DNA of 64,000 nt from Phycisphaerae bacterium RAS2. GTDB lineage: Bacteria; Planctomycetota; Phycisphaerae; UBA1845; UTPLA1. Positions 9,094-17,430 of this stretch are shown here, in pieces (within the stretch, counting starts at the first letter, position 1; the number at the start of each line of letters is the position of its first letter). A program made the position numbers and the translations under genes. The notes under the pieces are model-generated. The model had not been told where the DNA came from. It searched no databases and worked only from the letters and a program-made list of their open reading frames with translations. Location: assembly GCA_007753915.1 (NCBI GenBank), contig CP036352.1, forward strand, positions 1,240,001 to 1,304,000, read 5' to 3'.

Positions 9094-9241
9094 CCGCTTT
9101 GCTTGACCGGCGCGAATTCGACGCTTAGGCTCTTGGCGGGCTTTCGCCACCGTGAAACGCGGGGCCAAAGCCCGTTTGGCTTTATCTCGGCGCGTCGGGT
9201 CGCGCAGCCTTGCCTTGCCGGTGAAGGAATCTCCCACGTCG

Positions 9242-9844
9242 ATGCAGCATCGCGGACTTGCCAAGATTGATGTGCTGTTGATCGTGCTCGTTGTCATCGC
9301 GGGGCTGGTCTATTTGTCGCGACAGAGCATTTCAGTTGGTGGCGGCGGTGGGGCGGCGCAGCGCGAGGCGTGCCTGGCGAATCTGGCGATGATCGGCAAG
9401 GGGTTGTCGGCCTATCTGGACGCGAATGATCAACGGTGGCCATACGTCGCGAAGCTGCGGTCGCTGCCGATGCACAATCCGCCGTGGCCGATCTTGCCGG
9501 ATGCATTGAAAACGTACGTGGGCGACGGGGCGGGGGATGCGTTTCGCTGCCCGGCGGATCAGCGGACGCTATCGGAAGACAGCCCGCTGGTGAAACAGTT
9601 CGGCAGGCAGACCACGTGGCACGCAACCGAAGGATCGAGCTACGAATGGATCTGGGGCGAGGCGTACGGCGGCAAGCGCGTCGGCGAGGAGACGCTGACC
9701 AAGGCCAAGGGCTTCGGTCTGGGCCGAGCCGATCAGCCGATGCTGGCGGATTTTGAGGCGTTTCACACGGGTGACGACAAGGGGCCGTTTAACACGCTCA
9801 ACGCGGACCTGAAGCCGCGCACGGCGCGAGCGGCGAATCGATGA
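9242..9844 (+). CDS. Pseudopilin-like / DUF1559-type secreted protein
   Basis: The product (200 aa from the ATG at 9242) opens with RGLAKIDVLLIVLVVIAGLVYLS, which resembles a type IV prepilin leader: Gly, then a +5 acidic residue (Asp instead of the usual Glu), then a hydrophobic stem. After it comes ACLANLAMIGKGLSAYLDANDQRWPY, a pattern typical of the planctomycete prepilin-like DUF1559/H-X9-DG proteins, with CPADQRTL and a late MLADFEAFH. A GTG at 9152 would add 30 residues without support from a ribosome site. It is probably exported and membrane-anchored. The role is unknown. Confidence 0.65.
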   Translation: MQHRGLAKIDVLLIVLVVIAGLVYLSRQSISVGGGGGAAQREACLANLAMIGKGLSAYLDANDQRWPYVAKLRSLPMHNPPWPILPDALKTYVGDGAGDAFRCPADQRTLSEDSPLVKQFGRQTTWHATEGSSYEWIWGEAYGGKRVGEETLTKAKGFGLGRADQPMLADFEAFHTGDDKGPFNTLNADLKPRTARAANR

Positions 9845-9905
9845 TGTGTTCCGGTTGCGCCCGGCGCGACGGGATTATTGATACAAAAGTCGAGGTGATG
9901 GGCGT

Positions 9906-10556
9906 ATGATGACGCAGTTGGACAGTCAAACCGCGGGTCAGCCCGCGACGAATCTGGTGAAGCGGCACCGCACGTCAGCCGTCGTGGGGACGACGATTGG
10001 CGTGTTGCTGGTCGCATCGATCGTGACATACTTGTGGGCGGCGACGCCTGCACGGCCGAATGTGCAGACGGCCGGGCCGGCGGAGATGGTGACGTTTGTA
10101 AGTCACGAGCGCGGGTTGGCGGGGCTGCCGCAGATCGAGCAGGAGCAGTTCATCAAGAGCTGGCAGGGCCGGCTGGCGGCGGACGCGGGTTATCGTGATG
10201 CGATGCGTGAATCGTTGAAATCGCTAAGCGAAGAGGAACGCAAGTCGTTCGTCACGGCGATGATCCGCGTGATGAAACGTGCGTTCATCGACGACGCGAA
10301 GCGCTACGCGACGCTGTCGCAGCAGGAGCGGTTCAAGTTCGTGCGCGAGCGGTTGACCGAGTACGCGAGCCAGGCGCCGCTGCTGAAGGATCTCACGCGC
10401 GACACGGGCTTCAAGCGTGACCTGCCCGGCGGCCAGGACGAAGTGCGCCAGTGGCTGATGGAAAACACGACGGCCGAGGAACGAGCCATCGGCGAGCCGT
10501 ACGTCGAGGCCCTCAAGCACATCAGCGAGCAGGATCGCAAGCAGAAAAAGGATTAG
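9906..10556 (+). CDS. Single-pass membrane protein of unknown function, 216 aa
   Basis: This protein is not recognised. It begins at ATG (the second codon is also ATG) and has one transmembrane helix at about residues 26-46 (SAVVGTTIGVLLVASIVTYLWAA). The remainder is highly charged and helical, rich in Glu/Arg/Lys (LSEEERKSFVTAMIRVMKRAF, KHISEQDRKQKKD). It is likely an inner-membrane-anchored helical domain facing the periplasm. No catalytic residues stand out. A run of seven Ts preceded by a weak GGGC-AC-GCCC stem (about 10630-10652) follows the gene and could serve as a terminator. Confidence 0.65.
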   Translation: MMTQLDSQTAGQPATNLVKRHRTSAVVGTTIGVLLVASIVTYLWAATPARPNVQTAGPAEMVTFVSHERGLAGLPQIEQEQFIKSWQGRLAADAGYRDAMRESLKSLSEEERKSFVTAMIRVMKRAFIDDAKRYATLSQQERFKFVRERLTEYASQAPLLKDLTRDTGFKRDLPGGQDEVRQWLMENTTAEERAIGEPYVEALKHISEQDRKQKKD

Positions 10557-10668
10557 GTCGCGCCAAGGGATTGGATTGAGTTCGGCGCGCTCGTGCGTTG
10601 ATCGCCCCGCATTGGGCGATCCGTTGGATGGGCACGCCCCGCCTGTTTTTTTGCGCACGCGAGGGTTT

Positions 10669-10683
10669 GTGGGCAGTGCCCAC
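10669..10683. repeat. REP-like palindrome GTGGGCA-G-TGCCCAC
   Basis: This is a perfect 7-bp-arm palindrome in the gap between the 216-aa gene and the convergent antitoxin gene. Its core is the same as in the inverted repeat at 7034-7096. Confidence 0.55.
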
Positions 10684-10702
10684 CGTTTGCCGACTCGTTG
10701 TT

Positions 10703-11005
10703 TCAATTCAACGGTTCGACGGTCAATGTCAGATCGAGCGCCCTCGTCACTGCAAAAAGCGTTGAGAGACGCGGGTTGCCTCCGGGAGACAGTGCACGAT
10801 AGAGGCTTTCGCGTTCGACGCCGGCTTTCTTCGCGACTTTAGCAAATCCCTGCGCTCTGGCAATTTGGCGCAGGGCGATAAGCAGCACCTTGGGCTCGTC
10901 TGTGTCTTCCATCGCGGCCTTGAGATATTCCGCCGCGAAATCGGGATCTTCGCGAAGTTCGCGAATGATGGCCTCATCATGAGAAATGCTTGTTTTTCGC
11001 TTCAT
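10703..11005 (-). CDS. HigA-like antitoxin of a type II toxin-antitoxin pair
   Basis: The 100-aa product is a Xre-type helix-turn-helix antitoxin of the 'addiction module antidote protein' family (COG3636). Residues 1-25 (SISHDEAIIRELREDPDFAAEYLKAA) are the family's N-terminal signature, followed by LIALRQIARAQGFAKVAKKAGVERESLYRAL as the DNA-binding helices and a C-terminal PRLSTLFAVTRALDLTLTVEP. It would neutralise the toxin encoded just upstream and bind the pair's own promoter. The ATG at 11005 overlaps the toxin stop by 4 nt (ATGA), so the two are co-translated. The toxin-first order is typical of HigBA-like pairs. Confidence 0.9.
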   Translation of the reverse strand: MKRKTSISHDEAIIRELREDPDFAAEYLKAAMEDTDEPKVLLIALRQIARAQGFAKVAKKAGVERESLYRALSPGGNPRLSTLFAVTRALDLTLTVEPLN

Positions 11006-11325
11006 GATCGTGTCCTCTGCCTGAAATCTTCCAGAAAATCCTTGGCCTTCTTGATATCGCGAGACTGGCTTCGTTTGTCTCCGCCGCACAACAGGAGGAC
11101 CAACGTGGCTCCGATCATTGCATAATAGACACGGTAGCCAGGACCCCAGTCGATCCGTAATTCCCAGACTCCGCCGCCGACCTGTTTGCAATCGCCGAAA
11201 TTCCCCGTCTCCAGCCGGGCAATTCGGGCGACGACTTTGGCGCGAGCTCGCAGGTCACCCAAATCTGCGAGCCAATCGCCGATGACATCTCTGCCCGAAT
11301 GCGTGACGTACCGCCGAGTTTCCAT
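11002..11325 (-). CDS. HigB/RelE-like toxin (addiction module killer protein)
   Basis: The 107-aa product belongs to the RelE/ParE superfamily, Gp49-like 'addiction module killer' group (COG3657), predicted to be a ribosome-dependent mRNA interferase. Visible features are RARAKVVARIARLETGNFGDCKQVGGGVWELRIDWGPGYRVYYA, in which the WELRI and GYRVYY strands are diagnostic, and the C-terminal LLLCGGDKRSQSRDIKKAKDF. It is the first gene of a two-gene operon with the antitoxin (4-nt overlap) and has its own sigma-70-type promoter with an overlapping palindrome at 11336-11364. Confidence 0.9.
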   Translation of the reverse strand: METRRYVTHSGRDVIGDWLADLGDLRARAKVVARIARLETGNFGDCKQVGGGVWELRIDWGPGYRVYYAMIGATLVLLLCGGDKRSQSRDIKKAKDFLEDFRQRTRS

Positions 11326-11335
11326 GGCCCACTGG

Positions 11336-11364
11336 ATTGTAGCTTATAAGTTACATTCGGTCAA
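11336..11364 (-). promoter_or_regulatory. Toxin-antitoxin promoter with overlapping operator palindrome
   Basis: On the minus strand a -35 box TTGACC (11364-11359) and a -10 box TACAAT (11341-11336) are separated by exactly 17 bases. The spacer holds an 18-nt near-perfect palindrome, TGTAaCTTATAAGcTACA (11355-11338, one mismatched pair), that also covers half of the -10. This is the expected site for autorepression by the antitoxin or the complex. Transcription should begin near 11329, a few bases before the toxin ATG. Confidence 0.75.
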
Positions 11365-11392
11365 CCGAGCTCACTCGCGAATTGATCGGCGA

Positions 11393-11404
11393 TGCCCACC
11401 CTAC
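11393..11404. repeat. Half-copy of the TGCCCACCCTAC repeat
   Basis: The 12-mer is identical to the right arm of the palindrome at 7085-7096. It lies between the toxin promoter and the end of the lipoprotein hydrolase gene. No opposing arm is visible. Confidence 0.4.
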
Positions 11405-11451
11405 CGCGTACTTTCCAAATCGCGCGGGGGGATCGCACGCAATTCGTTGGA

Positions 11452-12375
11452 TTACGGCGAGGGATCGCTTGCCGCGACGCGGCCGAGGGAGCGCGGGAGT
11501 GCCGCATTGCCGTCATCGGCGAGAACCGGCGGGCCGCTCAACTCCGTGATCAGCGGCGCAAGATAAGCCTTCACAAAAGTCGGATGGGTCCAATCGGTGT
11601 GACCGCCGAAATGGCCGGCCCAGCGCATGTCGGCGCTGTAGGGCACCTGGTGCAGCTTGCGATAGAGGGCGGCGGCCTCGGTGGAGTCGTCTGCGGGCTT
11701 CTGGAAGCCGACCGCGCCGGCCGATTGGCCGTGCCGCCGGTCGATGGTGCCTGCGACGGTGGTGCCCGCCCGGAGAAAGACGGCGTCCAGCTCGGAGTAG
11801 TAATTGAAGATGCCGAAGGTGGTGCGGCGTAGCGCGCCGCGCAGATCGTAATGCGGACTGATGGCCGGCGCGAGCAAGACAACGGTTGATACCTGCGTCT
11901 GCTCCGGCAGGCGCTCGACTGCCATGATCGCCAGCCCGCCGCCGCCGGAATGGCCGACGACGTGCAGCGGGGCGTGCGGATGCTGCGAGCGATAGGAGAT
12001 GAGTCGATTGTTCAATCGCTGGGCGATGACCTTGTTGCGCTCGTAGTCGGCGAGGTTGATCAGCAGACCGCCGGGGATGGGCGTGCCCCACTCGAAGATC
12101 TCAATCCCGCATTCAACGCCGCCATCAGCCAGTCCGCGCGCGAGCGATTCGTTGAGGATGCTTCGACCCTCGATGCCGGGCAGGATGACCACGAGTCCTT
12201 TTTCCAGGCGCTCGGGTGTGCGCAGGTGATCGAGGCTGCAACCGGTTCCCAGCAGAAGTATTGCCAGCGCGGCGAGGCCCGCGGCGGTTTCGAGCGCGGC
12301 GCGAAGGGGTGAAACCGATGCGGCGCGGTGGCTGCGCCGGCCGGGCAGGTTGTGCGTAGCGGTCAGACCATCCAT
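11452..12375 (-). CDS. Alpha/beta-hydrolase-like exported protein (lipoprotein-like)
   Basis: The protein has an Arg-rich N-terminus, a hydrophobic segment ending in ILLLGTGC (an imperfect lipobox) and then a hydrolase-like fold. It shows an oxyanion-type strand VVILPGIEGRS, a nucleophile elbow VVGHSGGGGLA (GxSxG) and a late SELDAVFL that may supply the acid. A final His near FGGHTDW could complete the triad. I chose the ATG at 12375 (307 aa) because GGAG lies 9 nt upstream; the ATG at 12423 would add 16 residues. It starts just after the membrane-protein gene ends, so the two may share a transcript. The substrate is unknown. Confidence 0.75.
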   Translation of the reverse strand: MDGLTATHNLPGRRSHRAASVSPLRAALETAAGLAALAILLLGTGCSLDHLRTPERLEKGLVVILPGIEGRSILNESLARGLADGGVECGIEIFEWGTPIPGGLLINLADYERNKVIAQRLNNRLISYRSQHPHAPLHVVGHSGGGGLAIMAVERLPEQTQVSTVVLLAPAISPHYDLRGALRRTTFGIFNYYSELDAVFLRAGTTVAGTIDRRHGQSAGAVGFQKPADDSTEAAALYRKLHQVPYSADMRWAGHFGGHTDWTHPTFVKAYLAPLITELSGPPVLADDGNAALPRSLGRVAASDPSP

Positions 12376-12430
12376 GGGGAGGCTCTCCAAAGCCGTGCGG
12401 GCGAGCGCCGGCAGGGTAATCATCGGCGTT

Positions 12431-14389
12431 TCAGCGGGCTGGGGCTGTGCGATGCTGGGGCGACCGAGCCGAGAAGTTCAGGTGCATGAGCAGGACCCAC
12501 GCGAGCGAGGACTGAGCCGCCGCGACGACGGCACAGACCCAGACGGGGAGCTGCGGGAAGTTGCCGAACTTATTGAGCACCACCGCGGCAACCATGCTGG
12601 CCATCGTGCCGACGAGAACGAGGGCGATGCTTGCGTGGAGCCAGGTGACGAGCTTGCTGTTGGGGTGCAGAGCGAAAGCGCCGGCGACGGCTGCCGCGCC
12701 GAGAAAAATGATCCAAACCGTGTGCGCGTGATAGCGGGAGAGTTTGAACGCAGCGAGCCAGGCCGACCACGACTGGTGGGGGTTGCGAGGCCAGACCGAC
12801 CAGAGCAGGGCAACAGCGACGCCGAAGGCGAAGACCAGCAGCATGGCGACGGCCGAGCGATGGCGCGGATCGGCGATGAGCACGCGCAGGCCCGTGACGG
12901 CGACGATGCCGGCGATGACGGCGGTGAGCAGAATCCAGACAAATGGAGCAATTTCTCGGACGGCGCCCTGCTGGGAGAGCCGCACCTGGAGTGCTTCCTG
13001 CGCGGCGCGTTGCTCGGGCGTCAGGACCGGTCGACGGCGGCCGGCGAGCGATTGAGTCGTCGGGCTGGAGCCGAGGCGGTTCGAGCCTTCGGACGAGGCG
13101 TTGGGCGCGTGGAGGTCGGGCTGGGCCGAGGCGCGCGGGTCGGTGACGGGCAGGCCCATGTTGAAGAGCGGGCTGGCCTCGGCGCTGCGGCCCAGGGCGT
13201 CGTTTCCGGCGCGGACGAGCGACATCGTGCCGACCGAGTGTGACATGGCCAACCCCGCGGCCATGAGCGTCACGGCGTAGCCGAGGTTGAGCACGCCGAT
13301 GCCCAGCGCCATGTGCAGCAAGACAGCAGCGAGGCACGACAGTTCGAGGGCGATCATCCATCGCCACGGCTCGACGTTGCGCATGCTGATTTCTTCAATG
13401 GCGATCGGTGCGGACGCATCGGCCGATAGCTCGGGGAAGGTACGCAGCTCGGCGTAACCGGTTTTCACGCAATGGTAGGCGAGCGCGATCAGTACGAGGG
13501 CGTTGAGGAAATGCACCGTGCGCGCGCGATTCGCCACGATGCCGACGGCTGTCAGAATCAACACGACGGCCCAGGTGCACTCCTCGCCCCAGCGCGAGAG
13601 AAACTCCGACGCGGAGGGGAGAAACCGCGCCGCGAGCGTGTCCCATTGATACCAACTCTTCACCGTGCCCAGCGACGCGAGCGCAACCAGGGCGAATCCG
13701 AGGACGCTGCCGGCGGTCAGCGTTCGCCCGCGCCGGCCTGACTGCATCAGCGCTGCCAGCACCAGGCACGCAACGACGCCGGTGCGCCATGCGAAGCCCT
13801 CCGCAGTAGAGAGATTCGACAGCGCATGAGCGGCCTTCCCCTGCAGCAACGCGTCGACGGTGTAGGCCGCTCCCGCGAAGAGGGTGGCTGTGATGATCGA
13901 ATAAACGAATCGCGAGCGGAGCAGCTTTGCGCCGGTCAGCGCGAGAATCAGCGTGAGCACCCATCGGCCGGTTTCGCTCGCGTAGGCGTGGTTCAGAATC
14001 GCAGCGATGCCTTCTCCGCCAATCGGCGCGGAACCCTCGACCGCGAGCATGGCCGTGAGTTGCTTCCACCATTCGGCGATGCGCGGGGCAGGGCAGACGG
14101 CCAACCAGCCGGCGGCGACGACGACCGCCAAGCCGATCAAACCCGCGCTCCATCCGGGAGGAGCGGTGGCGGATTCATAGACCACGGATACCGACGACTT
14201 GGACCCTGCGCCGGGAGCGGAGTACGACGCGCCCTCCAGCGAAATGAGCGTCGGCCCGCGCTGGTCGGAGGAGTTCCCCGCTACGCCGTAGGTGGAGCGA
14301 GGCGGATTGACCGGAGCACCGGCTGCGGATCCGTTGATTGGCGCGCCGACGGATGCGGCGTCGTTCTTGCTAAGTGACAGGTCGGACAT
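12431..14389 (-). CDS. Polytopic membrane protein of unknown function, 652 aa
   Basis: I do not recognise a family. After about 85 residues of disordered, Gly/Ala/Ser-rich N-terminus come roughly eight transmembrane helices (about 90-385, for example GLIGLAVVVAAGWLAV and GYAVTLMAAGLAMS). A hydrophilic loop of about 80 residues follows (SAEASPLFNMGLPVTDPRA...RRRPVLTPEQRAAQEALQVRL), then five more helices (about 480-640). There are no transporter motifs, heme ligands or catalytic clusters that I can identify. The next gene downstream begins within 60 bases, suggesting an operon. Confidence 0.75.
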   Translation of the reverse strand: MSDLSLSKNDAASVGAPINGSAAGAPVNPPRSTYGVAGNSSDQRGPTLISLEGASYSAPGAGSKSSVSVVYESATAPPGWSAGLIGLAVVVAAGWLAVCPAPRIAEWWKQLTAMLAVEGSAPIGGEGIAAILNHAYASETGRWVLTLILALTGAKLLRSRFVYSIITATLFAGAAYTVDALLQGKAAHALSNLSTAEGFAWRTGVVACLVLAALMQSGRRGRTLTAGSVLGFALVALASLGTVKSWYQWDTLAARFLPSASEFLSRWGEECTWAVVLILTAVGIVANRARTVHFLNALVLIALAYHCVKTGYAELRTFPELSADASAPIAIEEISMRNVEPWRWMIALELSCLAAVLLHMALGIGVLNLGYAVTLMAAGLAMSHSVGTMSLVRAGNDALGRSAEASPLFNMGLPVTDPRASAQPDLHAPNASSEGSNRLGSSPTTQSLAGRRRPVLTPEQRAAQEALQVRLSQQGAVREIAPFVWILLTAVIAGIVAVTGLRVLIADPRHRSAVAMLLVFAFGVAVALLWSVWPRNPHQSWSAWLAAFKLSRYHAHTVWIIFLGAAAVAGAFALHPNSKLVTWLHASIALVLVGTMASMVAAVVLNKFGNFPQLPVWVCAVVAAAQSSLAWVLLMHLNFSARSPQHRTAPAR

Positions 14390-14516
14390 TCCAGGCTCCG
14401 CGCGGACGGACTCCCCATGGTATACGGGGGTCGGGAGAAATAATTTCGATATCGGCAGGACGGAGCCGCCGGCGGTGCGGCAAAAGCGGCCGGGGAGCCT
14501 CGCCGTCAGGGGGAAC

Positions 14517-15761
14517 CTAGTTTTCAGGCCAGTTACGCGGACCGAGGCTGGTGATGAAACCGGGTCCGGTGATCGGCCAATCGGCGAGGTACTGCTTCAC
14601 GCGTTGCGGGGTGACGGCGTCGATGGCGGCCAACCGCTCGGCGACGTCGCGCGGCCGGTCGAAGCTGTTCAGGTCGGAGGCGAGCTGCATGAGGCGGTAG
14701 TAGGGGGCCTCGGCCTCGCTGGCGAGGCCGGTCCGCGAGCGGTTCTTGACGCGCTGGACTTCGCCCTCGGTGACACCCTTTTCGGTCAGCCGAGCGATTT
14801 CACCGCGCATCGCGTCGACCATTTGTTGCACCTTGGCCGGTTCGCAGAAGCCCCAGATCATCATGAGGCCGTTGTCCCCATAGGCGAGCCGCCCGGCCGA
14901 GACGTGCGGTGCGATGCCGGCCTGGATGATGTTCCAGTAGAAGCGCGAGTTATGGCCGCCGAGGATGCTGGCGGCGACATCGGCGACTTCCTGCTCGGGG
15001 TGATTGGCCGGCGGGGCGGGGTAACACAGCGCAACGGCCTGCTGCTGAAATCGGTCGGTCTTCCGCACGACGACGCCGTCGGCGAGGCGCGGAGGTGGTG
15101 TGCGCGCCGGTCGGGCCGGGCCGCGCTGCCAGCCGCCGCAAAGTCGCTGCGCCGTGCCGATGACCTCGCGCGGATCGATCGCGCCGGCGACGAGCAGGAT
15201 CATGTTGGCCGAGTTGTACCGCGCCTGGAAATAGGCGTGCATCGCGTCGCGCGTCAGCGCGCCGACGGTTTCAGCCGTACCCAGCACGGGCCAGGCGAGT
15301 GAATGACCGGCGTAGATTCGCTCGTGCAGCAGTTCGTACACCTGCCGGTCAATCTGATCGTCCGACATGGCGATCTCTTCGAGGATGACTTTCTTCTCGG
15401 TGTCGAATTCGTCGGGCGGCAGAGCCGACTGCATCATGTCGGCGATCAGCTCGATCTGCTTCTCGAGATCGCCGGTGCGCACCCATCCAAAGTAAAATGT
15501 CTTTTCCTTGCTGGTGTAAGCGTTGTAGGTGCTGCCGAGGTTGTCGAAGTCGATGGTGATCTGTTGCCAGTTTCGCCGGTGCGTGCCTTTGAAGCACATG
15601 TGTTCGAGAAAATGCGACACGCCGGCCTGTTCCGGCGACTCATCGCGCGCGCCGGTGCGCACCAGGAAGCCCGCCGCGGCGCTTTGCACATGCGGCATCG
15701 GCTCCATCACGATCCGCAACCCGTTGTCCAGAACGTGCTCGACAAAACCGCTGCCGGTCAT
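14517..15761 (-). CDS. M16 family zinc peptidase, catalytically complete subunit
   Basis: This is a processing-peptidase-like (M16, PqqL/insulinase) zinc protease of 414 aa. The inverted zinc motif HxxEH is intact in VSHFLEHMCFKGT, and the second zinc-ligand region is ILEEIAMSDDQIDRQVYE. The C-terminal half carries the second domain with LAYGDNGLMMIWGF and RVKNRSRTG. The ATG at 15761 has AAGGAG 9 nt upstream and overlaps the stop of the upstream M16 paralogue by 4 nt (ATGA). The two adjacent genes probably encode the active and inactive halves of one heterodimeric protease, as with mitochondrial processing peptidase or bacterial two-gene M16B pairs. Confidence 0.93.
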   Translation of the reverse strand: MTGSGFVEHVLDNGLRIVMEPMPHVQSAAAGFLVRTGARDESPEQAGVSHFLEHMCFKGTHRRNWQQITIDFDNLGSTYNAYTSKEKTFYFGWVRTGDLEKQIELIADMMQSALPPDEFDTEKKVILEEIAMSDDQIDRQVYELLHERIYAGHSLAWPVLGTAETVGALTRDAMHAYFQARYNSANMILLVAGAIDPREVIGTAQRLCGGWQRGPARPARTPPPRLADGVVVRKTDRFQQQAVALCYPAPPANHPEQEVADVAASILGGHNSRFYWNIIQAGIAPHVSAGRLAYGDNGLMMIWGFCEPAKVQQMVDAMRGEIARLTEKGVTEGEVQRVKNRSRTGLASEAEAPYYRLMQLASDLNSFDRPRDVAERLAAIDAVTPQRVKQYLADWPITGPGFITSLGPRNWPEN

Positions 15762-17008
15762 GCGACGGCTCCTTCCAGCGGCCGCGTCCCCAGCGTCAGC
15801 ACGCAAAGCTTGTCGCGGCGGTTGTCCTTCAGATAGCGACGAACGTCGCTAATTGTCACGGCCTCGATTTTGCGGTTCTTCTCCTCGACGGGCATCGGTC
15901 GGCCGTAGTGAAACAGATCGCCGCTTAGTTCGCCGACGCGGGCGCGCGTGATGTCGCCGTGGGTCTGCGACTTGGCGATGATGCCCGTCTTGGCGCGGCG
16001 CAGCTCCTCTTCCGTGACGTCTTCGCCGAGGCGGTCCACCTCGCGCAGCAGCGTGCGAAACGTCTGGTCGCAGCGGGCGGGCGTCGTCGATGCGCCCATG
16101 AAGAGCATGCCGGCCTGGCGCGGGTGCTCGTCCCAGGCGTTGACCCAATACACCAGGCCCTGCTTCTCGCGCACTTCGACAAACAAGCGCGAGCTCATGC
16201 CGTCGCTCAACATGGCCAGCACCAGTTGCTCGACCGGCGCGTCGGCATGCGTCATGGACAGGCCGGGCCAGCAGATGAGCATGTGTTGCTGCTCAAGCTC
16301 CTTCATCTGATGGCGCACGCCGGGGGAGAACTCCAGCCGGCAGCCGTTGGCATTCGCCGCGGCGCCATCGCCGAAGCCGCCGAATAACTCATCGACCCGC
16401 CGAGCGAACCGGTCAACATCCACAGCGCCGCCGACGGCGATTTGCATGCGGCGCGCCGAGAAGTTGCGCTGCCAGTATTCGAGGAGGTCGTTGCGGCGAA
16501 TGGACTCGAGGCTTTCGGCGGTGCCAAGTTCGTGTCGCCCGAGGAGGGGGCCGTAGGCGTGCGGCGCGATGAGCCGCCGCGACAGCTCGCCGGGGTCATC
16601 CTCCAGGGCGGTGAGTTCCTGCTTGCCCAGCTCGACGGCGACGCGGCAGAACTCCTCGGGGAACGTCGGCCGGCGGAGCATCTCGGCGTGAAGCTCCAGC
16701 GCCTGCTCGATGTACTCCGGCAGGCAGGCGCAGCGAAAAATCGTCGACTCGCGGCCGACCCGCGACGACGCCTGCGCCCCGATGGCGTCGAACGCGTCGG
16801 TCATCTGCTGCGCCGTGTAGCGCTGCGTGCCCTTGTCGATCGTCTCTTCGAGCGTGCCGGCCAGGCCGAGCCGGTCGGCGGGTTCGTGAACCAGGCCCGC
16901 GAAAACGCGAAGGTCGTATGCGGCCGTGCGCCGGCCGGGCAGCGGCAGGGCCGCCAGTTCGACGCCGCAGTCCAGCGTCCGATGAACGTAAGTATCAGGC
17001 GTAGCCAT
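15758..17008 (-). CDS. M16 family peptidase-like protein lacking the zinc motif
   Basis: This 416-aa protein has the same two-domain M16 architecture as its neighbour (FAGLVHEPADRLGLAGTLEETIDKGTQRYTAQQMTDAFDAIG), but the HFLEH of the active partner is replaced by GTLEET. Both zinc-binding histidines are therefore missing and it should be catalytically dead. Such subunits normally bind and position substrate for the active partner. The C-terminal domain (LEQQHMLICWPGLSMTHAD, LSDGMSSRLFVEVREKQGLVYWV) is well conserved. The ATG at 17008 lacks a Shine-Dalgarno but has TATAAA 7 nt upstream, so the operon may start leaderless. The frame is open to 17152 without homology. Confidence 0.9.
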   Translation of the reverse strand: MATPDTYVHRTLDCGVELAALPLPGRRTAAYDLRVFAGLVHEPADRLGLAGTLEETIDKGTQRYTAQQMTDAFDAIGAQASSRVGRESTIFRCACLPEYIEQALELHAEMLRRPTFPEEFCRVAVELGKQELTALEDDPGELSRRLIAPHAYGPLLGRHELGTAESLESIRRNDLLEYWQRNFSARRMQIAVGGAVDVDRFARRVDELFGGFGDGAAANANGCRLEFSPGVRHQMKELEQQHMLICWPGLSMTHADAPVEQLVLAMLSDGMSSRLFVEVREKQGLVYWVNAWDEHPRQAGMLFMGASTTPARCDQTFRTLLREVDRLGEDVTEEELRRAKTGIIAKSQTHGDITRARVGELSGDLFHYGRPMPVEEKNRKIEAVTISDVRRYLKDNRRDKLCVLTLGTRPLEGAVA

Positions 17009-17021
17009 CGCCCGATTTATA
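17009..17021 (-). promoter_or_regulatory. -10-like TATAAA 7 nt before the M16 start (leaderless candidate)
   Basis: On the minus strand TATAAA (17021-17016) is followed by seven bases and the ATG. No ribosome site is present. A weak -35 candidate TGGCGA lies 17 bases upstream. Confidence 0.45.
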
Positions 17022-17034
17022 GCGGGGATGCGGG

Positions 17035-17358
17035 CTATTCGCCAGACGCGTCGTCGTCGGTTGCTTCGGCCGAGCCGGCTGGTGAAACCGACTGCCCGTT
17101 CCGCGGTCGAAAGAAGATGCCGACATGGCCGACGCGCGCGACAAACACGCACGGCACGCGCGAGGCGATTTCGTCGCCGGCGAGTTCGACTTCGGCCGCC
17201 TCGTCCATCGTCATGCGAATCTTGAGAAGCTCCACGTGGTCGAAGTGCCTTCGAATCGTCTCGATCACCGCATCATTGACGCCGGCCTTGCCGATGGTCA
17301 TGCGGTGTTTGAGATGATGGGCCTGCGATTTCAGTGATCGGCGCTGGGCCGGGTCCAT
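17035..17358 (-). CDS. yhbY: YhbY/CRS1-type RNA-binding protein
   Basis: The 107-aa protein is a CRM (CRS1-YhbY) domain RNA-binding protein, associated with 50S ribosome assembly in bacteria. The signature is visible from residue 6: RSLKSQAHHLKHRMTIGKAGVNDAVIETIRRHFDHVELLKIRM, with the GKAG motif in the middle, followed by GDEIASRVPCVFVARVGHVGIFFRP. A 20-residue acidic tail follows. I chose the ATG at 17358 because GAGGAA sits at a proper distance. It lies between the M16 pair and a lipoprotein on the same strand. Confidence 0.9.
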   Translation of the reverse strand: MDPAQRRSLKSQAHHLKHRMTIGKAGVNDAVIETIRRHFDHVELLKIRMTMDEAAEVELAGDEIASRVPCVFVARVGHVGIFFRPRNGQSVSPAGSAEATDDDASGE

Positions 17359-17430
17359 GCGTGTTCCTCGTGTTTCGATTGCTTTGAAGCAGGGCGGCGC
17401 GGCCATAAGTTCGCACGACGAATGCTTCGA

